Assembly: GCA_903884535.1 (NCBI GenBank)
Contig: CAISEZ010000096.1
Span: 1-52,771 of the forward strand
DNA length: 52,771 bases
Reading direction: 5' to 3'
Origin: an uncultured Verrucomicrobia subdivision 3 bacterium
Lineage (GTDB): Bacteria; Verrucomicrobiota; Verrucomicrobiia; Limisphaerales; UBA11358
The notes beneath the pieces were generated by a model, which was not told where the DNA came from, made no database searches, and saw only the letters and a list, made by a program, of their open reading frames with translations. The first letter of the stretch is position 1, and the number at the start of each line of letters is the position of its first letter. Shown here piece after piece: positions 42,341 through 51,588 of this stretch. The position numbers were made by a program, and so were the translations under genes.

Positions 42341-43348
42341 ATGAAAGCCGCCCATCCCGCCAAAGACAACGCCACCAGCCGCTGGCTCTCCTACCGGGCT
42401 GAAATCAAGGTCGTGGACTGCACCATCCGCGACGGTGGCCTCATGAACAATCACCATTTCGAGGACGCGACCGTCAAGTTGGTTTACGAAACCTGCCTGG
42501 CCGCCGGCGTGGATTACATGGAAATTGGTTACAAATCGTCGCGCAAAGGCATCAAGGTGGGCGAACATGGCGATTGGAAATACTGCACCGAAGAAACCAT
42601 CCGCCGCATCGTGGGTGACAACAAAACGGCACTCAAACTTTGCGTCATGGCCGACGCCGAGCGCAGTGATTATCACGAAGACATTCTGCCGAAAAAAGAT
42701 TCCGTGCTGGACATGATCCGCGTTGCAACCTACATCCACCAGATTCCCACCGCGCTGGAAATGGTCAAGGACGCGCACGACAAAGGCTACGAAACCACGG
42801 TGAACCTCATGGCCGCTTCGACCATTCCCGACCGTGAATTGAATGAAGGCTTGGAAATGCTGGCGAAATCCGAGGCCAAGGCGATTTACGTCGTGGACAG
42901 TTTTGGCGCATTTTATAGCGAGCGGGTTCACGAACTGGTGAAAAAATATCTCGGCTACTGCAAATCCTCCGGCAAGGAAGTGGGCGTGCACATGCACAAC
43001 AACATGCAACTCGCGTTCGCCAACACCATCGAGGGCATCATTGAAGGCGCGAATTTTCTCGACGCCACCATCGCCGGCCTCGGCCGCGGCGCAGGCAATT
43101 GCCCGATGGAATTGCTCCTCGCGTTTCTGCACAACCCGAAATACGAGCTACGCCCCGTGCTCGACCTCGTGCAAAATCACATCGAGCCGATGCGCGCGAA
43201 ACTCCTCTGGGGCTACGACCTGCCGTATTTGCTCACCGGCATGTTGAACCAGCATCCGCGGACCGCCATCAAATTCAAGGAAGCCGAATTAAAGGGCGAA
43301 AAAGGCGACATCCTGAAATTCCACGACGCGGTCACGGATCAGGAATAA
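42341..43348 (+). CDS. HMGL-like / 4-hydroxy-2-oxovalerate aldolase-type enzyme
   Basis: The 335-residue TIM-barrel protein has the DRE-TIM metallolyase start VVDCTIRDGGLMNNHHF and VDYMEIGYKSS. AIYVVDSFGAFYSERVHEL follows, then the metal-binding GVHMHNNMQLAFANTIEG and GLGRGAGNCPMELLL. This is the pattern of 4-hydroxy-2-oxovalerate aldolases and related carbon-carbon lyases that need a divalent metal. No aromatic-degradation partner (acylating aldehyde dehydrogenase) is adjacent, so the substrate is uncertain; a role in the preceding glycan pathway is possible. The gap of 129 bases upstream has no clear terminator. Confidence 0.8.
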   Translation: MKAAHPAKDNATSRWLSYRAEIKVVDCTIRDGGLMNNHHFEDATVKLVYETCLAAGVDYMEIGYKSSRKGIKVGEHGDWKYCTEETIRRIVGDNKTALKLCVMADAERSDYHEDILPKKDSVLDMIRVATYIHQIPTALEMVKDAHDKGYETTVNLMAASTIPDRELNEGLEMLAKSEAKAIYVVDSFGAFYSERVHELVKKYLGYCKSSGKEVGVHMHNNMQLAFANTIEGIIEGANFLDATIAGLGRGAGNCPMELLLAFLHNPKYELRPVLDLVQNHIEPMRAKLLWGYDLPYLLTGMLNQHPRTAIKFKEAELKGEKGDILKFHDAVTDQE

Positions 43349-43419
43349 GCGGAGAGTCATCGCGGAGTGTGAACATCTGCGGCTTGCCCCGTGTCGGCAG
43401 GGAACGGTAACTTGTGGCC

Positions 43420-46400
43420 ATGTCGCACGCTGATTTTGTCCATTTGCATTTGCACACCGAGTATTCATTACTCGATGGCGCTTGTCGGCTGGACAAATTG
43501 ATGGAGCGGGCGCACGCGTTAAAGTTTTCCTCGCTGGCCATCACCGACCACGGCGCGATGCACGGTGCTATTGAATTTTACCAAGCCGCGCGTGCCAAAG
43601 GCATCAAGCCGATCATCGGTTGCGAGGTTTATGTCGCACCCGGCTCGCGATTGGAAAAAAAGAAAAGTGACGGCGAAAAATATTATCATCTTGGCCTGCT
43701 CGCGAAGGACGAGGCCGGTTACAAAAATTTAATCAAGCTCACAACTGAGGCGCATTTGGACGGCTATTATTACAAGCCCCGCATTGACAAAGAAATTTTG
43801 GCAAAATACAGCAACGGCTTGATCGCGCTATCCGGCTGCCTGGCCAGCGAGATTCCCGACTGGATCATGAAGGACCAGTTGGACAAGGCGCGCGACGCAG
43901 TGGATTATTTCAAGCAGACGCTCGGCGCGGAGAATTTTTTCCTCGAGCTGCAGAACCACGGCATTCCCGAACAGGCCAAAGTTAATAAGCATTTAATCCA
44001 ATGGTCGAAGGAGTTCGGCCTGAAACTCGTCGCGACGAATGATGTGCATTACATCGAAAAAAGCCATTCGCACGCGCACGATTGCCTCGTCTGCATCGGC
44101 ACGCAATCGCAGTTGAGCGATCCGAAGCGCATGAGCGCCGGCTATGTGCCGGAACAATTTTATCTGCGCAGCGCGGATGAAATGAAGGCACGCTTCGCCG
44201 AGGTGCCCGAAGCGGTGCTGAACACGATGGAGGTCGCCGAGAAGTGTAATCTTGAAATTCCCTTTCCCAAAGCGGGCGACACGCGTTTTTATCCGGTGTT
44301 TAATCCGCCGGAACATTTCACCCGCGACGGCTATCTGCGACACCTGTTGGCAGAAGGATTGTTTCGCCGCTACACCATTCATGCAAAGGCAGAGGGCAAA
44401 GAATTCATCGTCACCGGCATTGATGATCCGAAACGGTTGCCGACCTATGATCCAAATCAGCCCAACGCGGACCTGGCCATCAAGGCGGTTATTGACCGCC
44501 TGCAGACCGAACTCAAGATCATCGAGATGCAGGGCTACATTTCGTATTTCCTCATCGTCGCCGACTTCGTGCAATACGGCCGCAGCAAGGGCATTTCCTG
44601 CGTGGCGCGCGGTAGCGCCGCCGGTTCCGTCGTCACCTATCTGCTGGAGATCGCGAACGTGGATCCGATCCGTTACGCCCTGCTGTTTGAACGCTTCCTG
44701 AATCCGGAGCGTGTCAGCCCGCCGGATATCGACATCGACTTCGCCGACGATCGCCGCGCGGACGTCATCGAATATGTCCGCGAAAAATACGGGCGCGACG
44801 CGGTGGCCCAGATCATCACGTTTGGCACGATGGGCGCCAAATCCGTTGTCCGCGACGTGGGTCGCGTGATGGGTCTGCCGTATGGCGATGGCGACCGGCT
44901 GGCCAAATTAATTCCCGCAGAATTGAAAATGACGCTGGAAAAAGCGCTCAAGCAGGTGCCGGAACTCAAGGAGGCTTACGAAAGTGAGGACGTCACGCGG
45001 GAGCTGATGGACACCGCGTTTATTCTTGAAGACCTCACGCGTAACGCCAGTGTTCACGCGGCGGGCGTCGTCATCGGGCCGGAGCCGCTGGTGAATTTGC
45101 TGCCGCTGAAATTGGACGACAGCGGCACGCTTGTCACACAATACGCGATGAATCCCGTCGGCGAACTGGGTTTGCTGAAGATGGATTTTCTCGGGCTGAA
45201 AACGCTGACCGTCATCCGCAACACCTGCGAAATGGTCCAACGCACGCAGGGTATCACCGTGGACATTGACCGGCTGCCGCTCGACGACAAAAAAACCTAC
45301 GACCTGCTCAACCGCGCGGAAACGCTGGGCGTGTTCCAATTGGAATCCGGCGGGATGCGCGACCTGTGCAAAAAATTCCAGATCAGTTCGGTTGAGCACA
45401 TCACGGCGCTCGTCGCGCTGTATCGCCCGGGGCCGATGGATCTGATTCCGGATTTCATTAAGCGTCGGCACGGCGAGATCAAAGTGGAATATGAGCATCC
45501 GTTGCTCGAGCAGATTTCCAAGGAGACCTACGGGATTCTGATTTATCAGGAGCAGGTGATGCAGGCCACGCAGTTGCTGGCCGGCTACACGCTCGGCGGC
45601 GCGGATTTGTTGCGCCGCGCGATGGGCAAGAAGAAGGTCGAGGAAATGCAGAAGCAGCGCGAAACTTTTGTCAAAGGCTGCCACGAGAAAAATAATATTC
45701 CGAAGACCAAGGCGAATCAGATTTTTGATTTGCTCGAAAAATTCGCCGGCTACGGTTTCAATAAGTCGCACGCCGCCGCGTATGCCATCGTGGCGTATCA
45801 AACCGCGTATCTGAAGGCGAATTTTCCGGTGGAATTTTTCTGTGCGATGATGACGAACGATGTCGCAGACACGGACAAATTGGGCGCCTACATCGCCGAG
45901 GCGCGCGCGTTTGGCATCGAGGTGCTGGGGCCGGATGTCAACGAAAGCGGCGTTTATTTTGCGCCGGCGAAGGAGGGTAAAGCGATTCGCTTCGGCCTCG
46001 CGGCCATCAAGGGCGTCGGCGAAGGCGCGGTGGAAACCATTTTAAAAGCGCGCCAGGAAAGCGGCAAATTCAAAACACTGGCGGAATTATGCGAGCGGGT
46101 GGACGGCCGCACGCTGACGCGTAAACCATTGGAAGCCTTGATCAAAACCGGTGCGTGCGATGTTTTTGGCCAGTCGCGTTCGACGTTGTTTGTGCAGATC
46201 GAGCGCACGCTCGCCCGTGCCGCGAGTATTTTGTCCGATAAACAAAAAGGCCAGAGTTCGCTGTTCGGCGCGCTGGAAGAAAAAGCGCCGCCGATGCCGG
46301 AGGCGATTTCCAATCTGCCCGAATGGCCGCAGCACGAACTGCTCGCGCATGAAAAAGAGCTGCTCGGTTTTTACGTCACCGGCCATCCGCTGACGCCGCT

Positions 46401-47037
46401 GGTGCCGTTGCTCGAAAAGTATTCGCTCGCAAACACGGCTGCGTTGGCCGCGTTGCCGAACCGGTCGCTCACGCGCATCGGCGGCATGATCGCGGCGGTG
46501 CAGCACGGCGTTTCCAAAAAATCCGGCAAGCCGTATGCGATGGTGACGCTGGAGGATTTGGAAGGCTCGGTGCAAATCCTGGTGATGAACGATTACGACA
46601 AATTCCGGCCGCTGCTGGAAGCGAACAAGGCGCTGCTCGTCACCGGCGAAGTCAGCACGGGCGAGGATCGGCCGAAAATTTTCCCGCAGGAAATCCTGCC
46701 GCTGGAAGACGCGCCGAAAAAATACACCAAACAGGTGCATTTCCGCCTGAACGCCGCGCATCTGACGGACGCGATTCTGGAACAAATCCACCGTCTGGTT
46801 TCGGCGCACGCCGGCAAATGTCCACTGTTCCTTTGCTTCCGGCAGCCGGCGGGCGAACTGGTTTTTGTTTCCACCCACGAAAAGTTTTTTGTCATGCCGT
46901 CACTCGCGCTGGAAACGGCGGTGAATCATTTGCTCGGCGAGGAAACGTATTACGCCAAGGTGGACACCAGCCTGCCGGAAAAAGCCAAACGCAGTTGGGA
47001 AAAGAAAAATGGCAACGGCGGCGGCGGTGAGGAGTGA
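43420..47037 (+). CDS. dnaE: DNA polymerase III alpha subunit DnaE
   Basis: The 1,205-residue replicative polymerase has an N-terminal PHP domain (FVHLHLHTEYSLLDGA, LAITDHGAMHGAIEFY). The polymerase core follows, with CVARGSAAGSVVTYLL, catalytic Asp residues in PPDIDIDFADDRR (about 435) and VHAAGVVIGPEPL. FNKSHAAAYAIVAYQTAYLK marks the fingers and helix-hairpin-helix region. A C-terminal OB fold (TRIGGMIAAVQHGVSKKSG, then VQILVMNDYDKF) is also present. The PHP His/Asp residues look largely kept, so proofreading by the PHP domain is possible. The start is ATG 43420; a GTG at 43414 (AGGGAA about 10 bases upstream) would add two residues. Confidence 0.96.
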   Translation: MSHADFVHLHLHTEYSLLDGACRLDKLMERAHALKFSSLAITDHGAMHGAIEFYQAARAKGIKPIIGCEVYVAPGSRLEKKKSDGEKYYHLGLLAKDEAGYKNLIKLTTEAHLDGYYYKPRIDKEILAKYSNGLIALSGCLASEIPDWIMKDQLDKARDAVDYFKQTLGAENFFLELQNHGIPEQAKVNKHLIQWSKEFGLKLVATNDVHYIEKSHSHAHDCLVCIGTQSQLSDPKRMSAGYVPEQFYLRSADEMKARFAEVPEAVLNTMEVAEKCNLEIPFPKAGDTRFYPVFNPPEHFTRDGYLRHLLAEGLFRRYTIHAKAEGKEFIVTGIDDPKRLPTYDPNQPNADLAIKAVIDRLQTELKIIEMQGYISYFLIVADFVQYGRSKGISCVARGSAAGSVVTYLLEIANVDPIRYALLFERFLNPERVSPPDIDIDFADDRRADVIEYVREKYGRDAVAQIITFGTMGAKSVVRDVGRVMGLPYGDGDRLAKLIPAELKMTLEKALKQVPELKEAYESEDVTRELMDTAFILEDLTRNASVHAAGVVIGPEPLVNLLPLKLDDSGTLVTQYAMNPVGELGLLKMDFLGLKTLTVIRNTCEMVQRTQGITVDIDRLPLDDKKTYDLLNRAETLGVFQLESGGMRDLCKKFQISSVEHITALVALYRPGPMDLIPDFIKRRHGEIKVEYEHPLLEQISKETYGILIYQEQVMQATQLLAGYTLGGADLLRRAMGKKKVEEMQKQRETFVKGCHEKNNIPKTKANQIFDLLEKFAGYGFNKSHAAAYAIVAYQTAYLKANFPVEFFCAMMTNDVADTDKLGAYIAEARAFGIEVLGPDVNESGVYFAPAKEGKAIRFGLAAIKGVGEGAVETILKARQESGKFKTLAELCERVDGRTLTRKPLEALIKTGACDVFGQSRSTLFVQIERTLARAASILSDKQKGQSSLFGALEEKAPPMPEAISNLPEWPQHELLAHEKELLGFYVTGHPLTPLVPLLEKYSLANTAALAALPNRSLTRIGGMIAAVQHGVSKKSGKPYAMVTLEDLEGSVQILVMNDYDKFRPLLEANKALLVTGEVSTGEDRPKIFPQEILPLEDAPKKYTKQVHFRLNAAHLTDAILEQIHRLVSAHAGKCPLFLCFRQPAGELVFVSTHEKFFVMPSLALETAVNHLLGEETYYAKVDTSLPEKAKRSWEKKNGNGGGGEE

Positions 47038-47039
47038 GC

Positions 47040-48338
47040 ATGAAGAACACGCGGCGAGAATTTTTCAAATCCGCGGCCTCCCTCGGTGTGCTTGGAGCCG
47101 CCGGTCTGCCGCTGGCGCAGGCGGCGGAAACTAAATTGTCAGCCGCGACCGGAGAAGAGGACCGTCGTTATTGGGTTTCAACGCTGGAAAGAATCGCGCG
47201 GCCGGTGCTGGAAAATCTGGCCCGGCGCGAGCTGAAGCGAAACATGCCGGTGGAACAGCAGCTCGGTGCGAAGCGCGAAGCGGTGACGCATCTCGAAGCC
47301 TTCGGCCGGCTTTTGTGCGGAATAGCTCCGTGGCTCGCGGTGCAAAATCTCGCCGGCGAAGAGTTGAAATTGCAGCAAAAGTTTGCACAGCTGGCGCAAG
47401 CATCCCTCGACGCAGCAACGGACACACAGTCGCCAGACTTCATGAATTTCTCCGAAGGCGGCCAGCCGCTGGTGGACACGGCGTTTCTCGCGCAGGGAAT
47501 GTTGCGCGCGCCGAAAGTTTTGTGGGAGCCGCTGGAACCGCGTGTGAAAACACAAATCCTCACCGCATTGAAATCTTCGCGCAAAATTCCCACGCCGGAT
47601 CGCAACAACTGGGTGATGTTTTCGGCAATGATCGAGGTAGCGCTGCTGACATTTGGTGAGCCGACACTTGAAGCACGCCTCGAATATTGCATTCGCAAAA
47701 TGCTCGGTTGGTATGTCGGTGACGGCGGTTACGGCGACGGTGAGTTTTTCCATTTTGATTATTACAACAGCTTCGTCATCCAGCCGATGCTCGTGGAGGC
47801 ATTGCAAACATTAGTAAAATACGATGCAGCCTTTTCGCCTGCACAGGCGATGGTTTTGAAACGGGCCACCCGTTATGCGGAAATCCAGGAACGGCTCATC
47901 GCGCCGGACGGAACTTTCCCTTCGCTCGGCCGCTCGACGGCGTATCGCTTTGGCGCCTTTCAGTCGCTGGCACAGATCAGTCTGCGGCGCGAGTTACCAG
48001 AATCGCTGAAGCCGGCACAGGTTCGCTGCGCGTTGACGGCAGTGATCCGCAAGATGATCGCCGCGCCGGGAACGTTTGATGCGAACGGCTGGCTGCAAAT
48101 TGGATTTTGCGGACATCAGCCGGCGTTGGGCGAAAATTATATTTCCACCGGCAGTTTGTATCTTTGCACCGCGGGGCTGCTGCCGCTGGGTTTGCCGCCG
48201 GCGGACGAATTTTGGAGCGCGCCAGCGGAACGCTGGTCGGCGCAGAAACTCTGGGCTGGCGAAAATCTGCCGGCCGATCACGCCCTCGCCGACCGGAAAC
48301 CGGTCGAAGTGCCAACCTTGAAACGGACCGGCGCGTGA
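47040..48338 (+). CDS. DUF2264-domain protein with Tat signal
   Basis: The 432-residue protein has a twin-arginine signal (NTRREFFKSAASLGVLG) and then a DUF2264 alpha-barrel region. Conserved parts are LCGIAPWL, NWVMFSAMIEVALL, MLGWYVGDGGYGDGEFFHFD, YYNSFVIQPMLVE and GRSTAYRFGAFQSLA. DUF2264 proteins resemble glycoside hydrolases and lyases acting on plant-type polysaccharides; the substrate is unknown. It is exported folded. The start is ATG 47040, immediately after the dnaE stop (GTG 47034 overlaps it). Confidence 0.85.
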   Translation: MKNTRREFFKSAASLGVLGAAGLPLAQAAETKLSAATGEEDRRYWVSTLERIARPVLENLARRELKRNMPVEQQLGAKREAVTHLEAFGRLLCGIAPWLAVQNLAGEELKLQQKFAQLAQASLDAATDTQSPDFMNFSEGGQPLVDTAFLAQGMLRAPKVLWEPLEPRVKTQILTALKSSRKIPTPDRNNWVMFSAMIEVALLTFGEPTLEARLEYCIRKMLGWYVGDGGYGDGEFFHFDYYNSFVIQPMLVEALQTLVKYDAAFSPAQAMVLKRATRYAEIQERLIAPDGTFPSLGRSTAYRFGAFQSLAQISLRRELPESLKPAQVRCALTAVIRKMIAAPGTFDANGWLQIGFCGHQPALGENYISTGSLYLCTAGLLPLGLPPADEFWSAPAERWSAQKLWAGENLPADHALADRKPVEVPTLKRTGA

Positions 48339-48396
48339 AGTTTTTAGCGTGACGAACGCACTGAATCGGGCATCTTTTCCGCGAACCAAAATTAAA

Positions 48397-49008
48397 ATGA
48401 ATCATCGCATGAAAAACTTTAATGTTCTCATTCTGGCCAGTTGTGTGACTGCCGGGCTTTCTGCCACCGCTGCCCCAGTGGATTGGAGCAAGCTGCCGCC
48501 GGCTGCCACCACCAGCGGCGTGACTTTCGCCACCGACATCCAGCCGTTGTTCAAAGCCTCCTGCGTCCGCTGCCACGGCGCGGAAAGGCCTCGGGCGCAA
48601 CTGCGTTTGGACACATTGGACGGTGTGCTGAAGGGCGCAAAAAAAGGCCCCGTCCTGACGGTCGGCGACAGCGCCAACAGTTTAATCGTAAAATCCATTT
48701 CACAACTGGACCCGGAAAGTGCGATGCCGCCGAAACGTGGTCCGCGCGGGCCGCGGGGCCCCGGTGGACCGGATGGCCAGCGCGGAACCAATGCCCCCGC
48801 CCTGCGTGATCATCCAGACGGACCGGGAGGTGGTCCGGGTGGTGAGCATCCGCAGTTTGGTGGTGGTCCGGGCGAGCAACCGCCCGGCGGCCCGCAAGGC
48901 ACCAATGCGCCGGGTATGCGCCCGCGCAATTTTGGTCCGCCGGCGAAACCATTGACCGCCGAGCAAGTCGGCTTGGTGCGGGCGTGGATTGACCAGGGCG
49001 CGAAATAA
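48397..49008 (+). CDS. Planctomycetal-type cytochrome c domain protein with collagen-like insert
   Basis: The 203-residue exported protein has a signal peptide (NVLILASCVTAGLSATAAP). A cytochrome c-like domain carries one heme motif CVRCH (after VTFATDIQPLFKAS), QLRLDTLDGVLKG and a possible axial Met in ESAMPPKRG. Then comes about 70 residues of Pro/Gly/Gln-rich low-complexity sequence (GPRGPRGPGGPDGQRG and similar), followed by LTAEQVGLVRAWIDQGAK, the normal last helix. The low-complexity block therefore splits the domain after the Met ligand. The start could also be 48409. A shared terminator follows. Confidence 0.8.
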   Translation: MNHRMKNFNVLILASCVTAGLSATAAPVDWSKLPPAATTSGVTFATDIQPLFKASCVRCHGAERPRAQLRLDTLDGVLKGAKKGPVLTVGDSANSLIVKSISQLDPESAMPPKRGPRGPRGPGGPDGQRGTNAPALRDHPDGPGGGPGGEHPQFGGGPGEQPPGGPQGTNAPGMRPRNFGPPAKPLTAEQVGLVRAWIDQGAK

Positions 49009-49027
49009 TTTGATTTCCGAAAAGCAA

Positions 49028-49067
49028 AACGCCGCGTTGAAATTAAATTCAACGCGGCGTTTTTTTG
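49028..49067. terminator. Bidirectional rho-independent terminator
   Basis: A perfect 14-bp stem (AACGCCGCGTTGAA with TTCAACGCGGCGTT) has a 6-base loop and is followed by a T run on the plus strand, with A-rich sequence on the other side. It serves the cytochrome gene and, on the opposite strand, the yebC gene ending at 49075. Confidence 0.93.
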
Positions 49068-49074
49068 AGTCTTT

Positions 49075-49806
49075 TTATTTCACTGCGGCCCAGACGCGGT
49101 GGACATCGTCGTGTTCGTCGAGCGTGTGGAGAAATTCGCCGACCTCGGTTTGCTGCGCCTCGGTGAGTTCGGGAAATTGTTTTGGCACAAAACCGATTTC
49201 GCTGGTCACCACGGTCCAGCCATTCGCCGCCAGCCATTTGGAAACGGTCGCCACGGCGGTGCGTTCGCAAATGAATTTCGCCCCGGCGGCTTCGGCGGGA
49301 ATATCGTCGTTTTGTTCGTGCGTGAGCGTTTCGAAATCATTCGCGCCGGCTTCGATGGCGGCGGCTTCGCGATCAATGTTGGCATCGGGATGATGCGCCT
49401 CGACGAGGCCGACGTGGTCGAACAAAAACTTGTTGCTGCCGGCGGTGCCGAGCAGGCCTTTTTTGAAGAGCACGCGGATTTCCGGCGCGGTGCGGTTCAC
49501 GTTGTCGGTGTAAACTTCGACAATCAGAGGGACTTTGTGCGGCGCGTAACCTTCATACACGACGTGCTCCATGATGAGCTTTTCGTCGCCGATGCCCGCG
49601 CCTTTGTTGATGGCGCGCTGGATGGCATCCTTCGTCACGCTTTCCTTCTTGGCTTTTTCCACGGCGGTGAAAAGCCGCGCATTCGCGCCGAGATCGGCCC
49701 CGCCCATTTTGGCGGCGACGGAAATTTCGCGAACAAGTTTGCCGGTCGTGCGACCTTTTTTCAGGCCGGCGACCAGACGTTTGGCATGTAACCATTGGCG
49801 TCCCAT
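49075..49806 (-). CDS. YebC/PmpR-family (TACO1-like) protein
   Basis: The 243-residue protein has VREISVAAKMGGADLGANAR, AIQRAINKGAG, VYEGYAPHKVPLIVEVYTDN and FKKGLLGTAGSNKFLFDHVG, all diagnostic of the YebC family. The N-terminus MGRQWLHAKRLVAGLKKGRT differs from the common GHSKWANIKHRK form. The family was first described as transcriptional regulators, and more recently as translation factors that help with polyproline or other stalling motifs. It is probably monocistronic. Confidence 0.93.
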   Translation of the reverse strand: MGRQWLHAKRLVAGLKKGRTTGKLVREISVAAKMGGADLGANARLFTAVEKAKKESVTKDAIQRAINKGAGIGDEKLIMEHVVYEGYAPHKVPLIVEVYTDNVNRTAPEIRVLFKKGLLGTAGSNKFLFDHVGLVEAHHPDANIDREAAAIEAGANDFETLTHEQNDDIPAEAAGAKFICERTAVATVSKWLAANGWTVVTSEIGFVPKQFPELTEAQQTEVGEFLHTLDEHDDVHRVWAAVK

Positions 49807-50058
49807 GCGCGCAGTCTAACCGATGTCCCCGGGAAAATTCAATCCACGGTTCTGAACTTTTTCAATGACAGTCATGGGGCCGGCAAAATTTAAATTTCAA
49901 ACGGATGCCCTCTTCATTTGTGCTCGCGAATGGTAGCGTTGATTCGCTCGAGCGTGGACGTCACAGCGCGCATTGCTGCCAGAGCAAGCTTCCGGCAAAG
50001 CCGTAATCTCCGCAGTTTGTGCTTTTCAACCAAGCGGGTTGCCGTTAATTTTTCCGGC

Positions 50059-51555
50059 ATGAACCCCTCCGAGAAAAATCCGCCGCCCGGGTGGAATCGC
50101 CGTAATTTTTTGAAAGCGTCCACGCTCGCCACCGGCGCGCTGGCGTTCGGCGTGCCGACGCTGTTGCGCGGCCAGAATCTCAATAGCAAATTAAACATCG
50201 CGTCCATCGGCGTGATGGGTAAGGGCCAGAGCGACACGGATCACTGCAGCAGCGAAAACATTGTCGCACTGTGCGATGTGGATTCCAAGCGCTGCGCGCC
50301 ACAGTTAAAAAAATATCCCGCCGCGAAGTTCTACCAGGATTTTCGCAAGATGTTTGATGAAATGGGCAAGGGCATTGACGCCGTCACCGTTTCCACGCCG
50401 GATCATTTTCACGCCATCGCCGCGACGGCCGCGCTTAAATTGGGCAAACACGTTTATTGCCAAAAACCGCTGACGCAGACGATTTATGAGGCGCGTTATT
50501 TGCGCAATCTTGCCGCTGAAACCAAGCTCGTCACGCAGATGGGCAATCAAGGCAGCGCGGCGGATGGTTTGCGGCGCGGCGTCGAGTGCATCCAGGCCGG
50601 ACTCATCGGCCAGGTCCGCGAAGTGCATGTTTGGACCAACCGCCCGATCTGGCCGCAAGGCGGCACACGGCCCGCTGGTGCGGATCCGATTCCCACCGGT
50701 CTCGATTGGGACATCTGGCTTGGACCGGCACCGGTGCGGCCGTTTAAAAATGATGTTTATCATCCGTTCAAATGGCGCGGCTGGAAAGATTTTGGCACCG
50801 GCGCGCTGGGCGACATGGCCTGTCACACCGTCAACCTGCCGTTCCGTGCGCTGCGGCTCGGCCATCCGACGGAAATCTCGGCGGAAGTTTTCGGCCTCAA
50901 CGACGAAATGTATCCGCTCGGCTCGAAAATTCGGTTTGAATTTCCCGCGCGTAAATTCACGGCCTCCGCCGCGCATCCCACTTTTTTCCACCACCACGAC
51001 ACGACCGAACAAGCGGCGGCCACTTTTTTCTGGTATGACGGTGGCAAGCCGTCCTCGGATCCAAAGGCACGCGGAGGCCACGACGGCAGCAACAAGCCGC
51101 CGCGCGAACTGACCTCGGACATGGAGGAAATGCTCGGCGAGATTCCGGGCAGCGGCTGCCTGCTCATCGGTGACAAAGGCCGGATATTTTCCCCGGACGA
51201 TTATGGCGAACAATTTTTTGTGAAGCTCACGGGCGAGAAAAAATTCGTCCACTACAAAAAAAATCCCGCCGTCGCGCCCATTCCGGAACGCATTCCGCGC
51301 AACGCCTTCACCGGCGATAGCGACCACCGGCATCATTTGGAATGGATCGCGGCCATCAAGGCCAACAAACCGGAAGATTGTTACTCGCGGTTTGCCATCG
51401 GCGGACAGCTGGCGGAAATCATGTTGCTCGGCTGCGTCGCCGTGCGCACCGGCAAAAAAATCGAGTGGGACGGCCCGAACCTGCGCGCCAAAAATTGTCC
51501 CGAAGCCGCGCCGTTCATCCGGCGCGAGAACCGCGCGCCGTGGCACCTGGCCTGA
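50059..51555 (+). CDS. Gfo/Idh/MocA-family oxidoreductase with Tat signal
   Basis: The 498-residue protein has a twin-arginine signal (WNRRNFLKASTLATGALAF). The NAD(P)-binding Rossmann domain follows: LNIASIGVMGKGQSD, ENIVALCDVDSKR, GIDAVTVSTPDHFHAIAA and KHVYCQKPLTQTI with the EKP-type Lys replaced by QKP. The C-terminal domain has GTGALGDMACHTVNLPFRAL and EWIAAIKANKPEDC. Exported members of this family are numerous in Planctomycetes and Verrucomicrobia and probably act on sugars in the periplasm. The ATG at 50059 gives the proper signal peptide; about 250 bases upstream have no clear gene or promoter. Confidence 0.9.
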   Translation: MNPSEKNPPPGWNRRNFLKASTLATGALAFGVPTLLRGQNLNSKLNIASIGVMGKGQSDTDHCSSENIVALCDVDSKRCAPQLKKYPAAKFYQDFRKMFDEMGKGIDAVTVSTPDHFHAIAATAALKLGKHVYCQKPLTQTIYEARYLRNLAAETKLVTQMGNQGSAADGLRRGVECIQAGLIGQVREVHVWTNRPIWPQGGTRPAGADPIPTGLDWDIWLGPAPVRPFKNDVYHPFKWRGWKDFGTGALGDMACHTVNLPFRALRLGHPTEISAEVFGLNDEMYPLGSKIRFEFPARKFTASAAHPTFFHHHDTTEQAAATFFWYDGGKPSSDPKARGGHDGSNKPPRELTSDMEEMLGEIPGSGCLLIGDKGRIFSPDDYGEQFFVKLTGEKKFVHYKKNPAVAPIPERIPRNAFTGDSDHRHHLEWIAAIKANKPEDCYSRFAIGGQLAEIMLLGCVAVRTGKKIEWDGPNLRAKNCPEAAPFIRRENRAPWHLA

Positions 51556-51588
51556 GCGGCGTTGAACGTCAGGCCATCGCGGATCGGA

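Noticed and set aside
49914..50060. 48-codon Arg/Lys-rich minus-strand frame upstream of the oxidoreductase
   Set aside because: No recognisable family, no ribosome binding site, and the start overlaps the divergent gene's start; coding potential is not convincing.
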